From the NCBI RefSeq assembly GCF_000334455.1, contig NZ_BANX01000009.1:1-46544 (forward strand): DNA of 46,544 nucleotides. Direction: 5' to 3'. The notes under the pieces were generated by a model that was given only the letters and a program-made list of their open reading frames with translations, did not search any database and was not told the origin of the DNA. Of the stretch, positions 44,064 through 46,544 are shown piece by piece. A program made the translations under genes and the position numbers. This DNA comes from Gordonia soli NBRC 108243. Its GTDB lineage: Bacteria; Actinomycetota; Actinomycetes; Mycobacteriales; Mycobacteriaceae. Each line of letters begins with the position of its first letter. Positions within the stretch are counted from its first letter, which is position 1.

Positions 44064-44942
44064 ATGCGGTTCACCTTTGCCGAGGCGATGACCGATCCGA
44101 CGTACTATGCGCCGCTGGCGCAGGCCGCGGAGAAAGCGGGCTACCAGGGGTTCACCATCCCCGATTCGCTCGCGTACCCAGAGGAGTCGGATGCGACGTA
44201 CCCCTACACCGAGGACGGAAACCGCGAATTCCTCGAGGACAAGGCCTTCATCGAGACCTTCATCCAGGCCGCCGCGCTCGGTGCGGTCACCGAGACGATC
44301 CGATTCACCCCCTTCGTGGTGAAGCTGCCGGTCCGCCCGCCCGCCTTGGTCGCGAAGCAGGCGAGCTCGGTTGCGTTCCTGACGAACAACCGTTTCGCGC
44401 TCGGCGTCGGCACCAGCCCATGGCCCGAGGACTACGACTTCATGGGCGTCGACTTCAAACGCCGCGGCAAGCGGATGGACGAGTGCATGGACATCATCCG
44501 GGGCCTCACAACCGGCGAGTACTTCGAGTTCCATGGCGAGTTCTACGACATCCCGAAGATCAAGATGTCGCCCGCTCCCACCGAGCCCATCCCGCTGCTC
44601 GTCGGCGGCCACGCCGAGCCGGCGCTGCGTCGTGCGGTCGTTCGCGGCGACGGCTGGATGCACGGCGGCGGAGACGGTGACGAGCTCGATTCACTCATCG
44701 CGCGCATCAACGAGATCCGCAAGGCGGAAGGAAAGCTGGACGACCCCTTCGAGATCCACGTGATCTCGGTCGACGCCTACTCCGTCGACGGTGTGAAACG
44801 TCTCGAGGACAAGGGCGTCACGGACGTCATCGTCGGATTCCGACTGCCCTACATCAAGGGTCCCGACACCGAACCGCTGCAGAAGAAGATCGACCATCTG
44901 AACTGGTACGCCGACAACGTGATCGCGAAGGTCAACGACTGA
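44064..44942 (+). CDS. LLM-class F420-dependent oxidoreductase
   Basis: A 292-residue TIM-barrel enzyme of the luciferase-like group that uses coenzyme F420. Markers are MRFTFAEAMTDPTYYAPLAQAAEKAGYQ at the start, the DSLAYPEESDATYPYTEDG loop, RPPALVAKQASSVAFLTNNRFALGVGTSPW, GKRMDECMDIIRGLTTGEYFEFHGEFYD, and PIPLLVGGHAEPALRRA. By memory it resembles mycobacterial Rv3520c, a member of the KstR regulon, which agrees with the KstR-type palindrome upstream; a role in sterol side-chain or ring breakdown is inferred. ATG 44064 has GAGGAG about 7 bases upstream. The 3' end overlaps the convergent hydrolase gene by 11 bases. Confidence 0.9.
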   Translation: MRFTFAEAMTDPTYYAPLAQAAEKAGYQGFTIPDSLAYPEESDATYPYTEDGNREFLEDKAFIETFIQAAALGAVTETIRFTPFVVKLPVRPPALVAKQASSVAFLTNNRFALGVGTSPWPEDYDFMGVDFKRRGKRMDECMDIIRGLTTGEYFEFHGEFYDIPKIKMSPAPTEPIPLLVGGHAEPALRRAVVRGDGWMHGGGDGDELDSLIARINEIRKAEGKLDDPFEIHVISVDAYSVDGVKRLEDKGVTDVIVGFRLPYIKGPDTEPLQKKIDHLNWYADNVIAKVND

Positions 44943-45831
44943 CGGACGGCGACCGACCACCATCCACGAATCCCCGGATCAGCTCGATCACCCGGTCGGG
45001 GTTGTCCTCGGCGACCCAGGTGTTCGAGTCATCGATGAACTCCAGCCGAGCATCGGGGAAGTCTGCGGCAAGACGGTGCGCGTGGTGCTCCGGGAAGAAC
45101 CGATCGCCGGGCGCCCAGGCCACGAGCACCGGTTGGTGGACGTCGCCGAAGCCTCGGGCGGCCGTGATCGCGTGTTCGGCGTCGACCGAGCGGAGGAACT
45201 TCACGAAGTCGCGGAACACCTCGGGCGATTCCCGCAGACCACGGAGATGGTGGTCGATGACGGCGTCGGGCACCGGATGTCGGTGCAGGCCGCCGAAGCC
45301 CCGGCACCAACGTCCGAACAGCCTGCCCACGAACGCCGGGCGTAGCGCCGCAGATGCCAGCCGAGGGGACACCGGCAGCCGCGCGACACGACACAGGTAG
45401 TCGAACTCCGGCGGCGGGAAGTTCTCGTACGCATCACAATTGGTGAGGACGACCCGACCGATCCGATGGGGATGTCGGGTCACCATCACCTGGGTGAGGA
45501 GCCCGCCGCCGTCGTTGCCGACCAACGTGACGTCGGACAGTCCGAGTCGCTCGATGGTGCTCGCGATGATGTCGGCGATGCCGGGTGCACTGAGGTCGGC
45601 GTCCGGCGACATCGGCATCTGATGTGCGCCGAACGGCCAATCGGCTGTCACGCAGTCGAACTCGTCGGCCAGAGCCGGGACCACGCGACGCCAGGCTGCT
45701 GCGTTCACCGACATCCCGTGCACGAAGACGATCGTCGGCCCAGCCCCGCGGCGGTACACCCGTACCGGTCCCGCCGGCAGATCGACGACCGTCTGCGCGC
45801 CCAGTCCTGCGGTGAGATCCTGCTCCGGCAT
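44932..45831 (-). CDS. Alpha/beta hydrolase with Asp nucleophile and no catalytic His
   Basis: A 299-residue alpha/beta hydrolase of the haloalkane dehalogenase / epoxide hydrolase-like type. The oxyanion motif H38-G is in VFVHGMS, and the nucleophile elbow is V-G-N-D107-G-G-G, with Asp rather than Ser. A cap domain with Arg/Trp/His-rich helices spans about 140-200, and an acidic D243 sits in GDRFFP. In relatives the last catalytic residue is the His of a GHW/GHF-x-x-E-D-x-P motif; here the site reads N270-T271-W-V-A-E-D-N-P, so the His is replaced by Thr. Activity is therefore doubtful or altered. Start ATG 45831; 69 bases from the divergent AraC-type gene. Confidence 0.85.
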   Translation of the reverse strand: MPEQDLTAGLGAQTVVDLPAGPVRVYRRGAGPTIVFVHGMSVNAAAWRRVVPALADEFDCVTADWPFGAHQMPMSPDADLSAPGIADIIASTIERLGLSDVTLVGNDGGGLLTQVMVTRHPHRIGRVVLTNCDAYENFPPPEFDYLCRVARLPVSPRLASAALRPAFVGRLFGRWCRGFGGLHRHPVPDAVIDHHLRGLRESPEVFRDFVKFLRSVDAEHAITAARGFGDVHQPVLVAWAPGDRFFPEHHAHRLAADFPDARLEFIDDSNTWVAEDNPDRVIELIRGFVDGGRSPSVSR

Positions 45832-45900
45832 CTCCGACTCCTTCTGCCTCGTGGCGAATGACTCGCCCGGTGATCGTCTTCCCGTCCTAGAATCGGCCCG

Positions 45901-46544
45901 ATGAGCGATCGGTCGCTTCCAGAAACCGATGGAACCGTGGGACCGGTGCTGCGGGTCGCCGCGGGGCGCGCGGTGTACGTGGGGCCGTCACTGCGCCTCG
46001 CGCCGCACTCGACGTCGGTGCATTGCCTGGTCGTCGGGGTCGATGCTCCATTCGATCTGCGGGTCGACGGCATACCGGACGTGGTCGCGCACAGCGCCCT
46101 GGTCAGTCCACGCCGTGTCCACCAGGTCGTCGCGTCGGGACACACGATGATGTTCGGCTATCTGGACGCCACGGCGCACCGCGCCGGCGAACACCTCGAT
46201 CGGATGCTCGACGTCCGGGACGGCTTCGCCTTCGGGCACCGGGACGAGGACCGGCTGATCACCCTCGCGAACCACGGCACCGTCGGCGAGATCGACGAAC
46301 TGCTCTGCACGACAGACAGTTCCACGATGGATGTCCGGATCCGGGCGGCGATCGACCATCTCGCCGATCCCGACGTCGGCCCCACTGTCGACACATCGGC
46401 CGTAGCGGTCGCAGCGCGGGTCGCCATGTCACCCAGTCACTTCCTCCACGTCTTCGCCGCGCAGACGGGGACAAGCTTCCGCCGGTACAAACTCTGGCTG
46501 CGGATGCTGCGCGTCGCCGCGGCGATCGCCGATGGACAGAATCT
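45901..46544 (+). CDS. AraC family transcriptional regulator (3' partial)
   Basis: The frame from ATG 45901 stays open to the window end, giving 214 codons. The N-terminal part is a small cupin-like sensing domain (VLRVAAGRAVYVGPSLRLAPHSTSVHCLVVG, with SPRRVHQVVASGHTMMFGYL later), as in compact AraC regulators. Residues about 143-214 hold the start of the AraC HTH: AAIDHLADP...VDTSAVAVAARVAMSPSHFLHVFAAQTGTSFRRYKLWLRMLRVAAAIADGQN. The second HTH helix pair continues outside. It is divergent from the alpha/beta hydrolase gene and may regulate it. Confidence 0.88.
   Translation, partial: MSDRSLPETDGTVGPVLRVAAGRAVYVGPSLRLAPHSTSVHCLVVGVDAPFDLRVDGIPDVVAHSALVSPRRVHQVVASGHTMMFGYLDATAHRAGEHLDRMLDVRDGFAFGHRDEDRLITLANHGTVGEIDELLCTTDSSTMDVRIRAAIDHLADPDVGPTVDTSAVAVAARVAMSPSHFLHVFAAQTGTSFRRYKLWLRMLRVAAAIADGQN

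Overview
The window is high-GC actinobacterial DNA. Gene content and order point to the mycolic-acid group (Mycobacteriales), most likely Gordonia or a close relative. Markers seen are a complex I (nuo) operon, a TadA plus TadA-associated protein pair, prephenate dehydrogenase, an Ag85-like esterase, the proteasome activator Bpa, and the galactan export and priming genes wzm-wzt-glfT1. The species is inference; the lineage is well supported.

Layout. 1-10544: the distal part of a tightly overlapping nuoG-H-I-J-K-L-M-N operon, with nuoG entering from outside the window. 10565-13765: a SnoaL-like protein, a secreted glycerophosphodiesterase, an excalibur-domain protein, a tRNA-Ser(CGA) with a degenerate nearby copy of its 3' end and terminator, a large imperfect palindrome, and two small stress-type proteins (CsbD and a 20-residue repeat protein). 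13883-22345: tRNA editing (tadA), tyrA, a TetR/DUF2867-like divergent pair with visible operators, a glycolipid-binding protein, an MmpS-like membrane protein, aquaporin, tRNA-Arg(ACG), tRNA-Ser(GCU), an aromatic aminotransferase and an Ag85-like esterase. 22556-27161: thioesterase, an unrecognised 406-residue protein, a membrane acyltransferase, a CorA-type transporter and a small DUF1579-like protein.

27406-33943 is the most unusual part. It is a genomic island of about 6.45 kb inserted at tRNA-Ser(UGA). The intact tRNA lies at 33859-33943, and a displaced copy of its 3' half remains at 27406-27460, in the same orientation and with the same internal spacing. The cargo is one 1591-residue protein. 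It appears to combine an aminoglycoside-phosphotransferase-like domain with intact catalytic motifs, a middle region, a STAND-like NTPase core with a lysine-less P-loop, TPR-like helices, and a C-terminus resembling a cold-shock (OB) domain followed by an OST-HTH/LOTUS domain. The rest of the island is decayed coding sequence, and I found no integrase. Architecture and location suggest a single-gene defence (conflict) system, possibly sensing or acting on RNA. That function is inference.

33956-46544: two MarR regulators, a secreted beta-propeller protein, a quinone oxidoreductase, a cysteine-desulfurase-like protein lacking the PLP lysine, bpa, wzm-wzt-glfT1, a class III aminotransferase, a DUF3159 membrane protein, an F420-dependent oxidoreductase preceded by a perfect KstR-type palindrome, an alpha/beta hydrolase with an altered catalytic triad, and the start of an AraC-family regulator that leaves the window.
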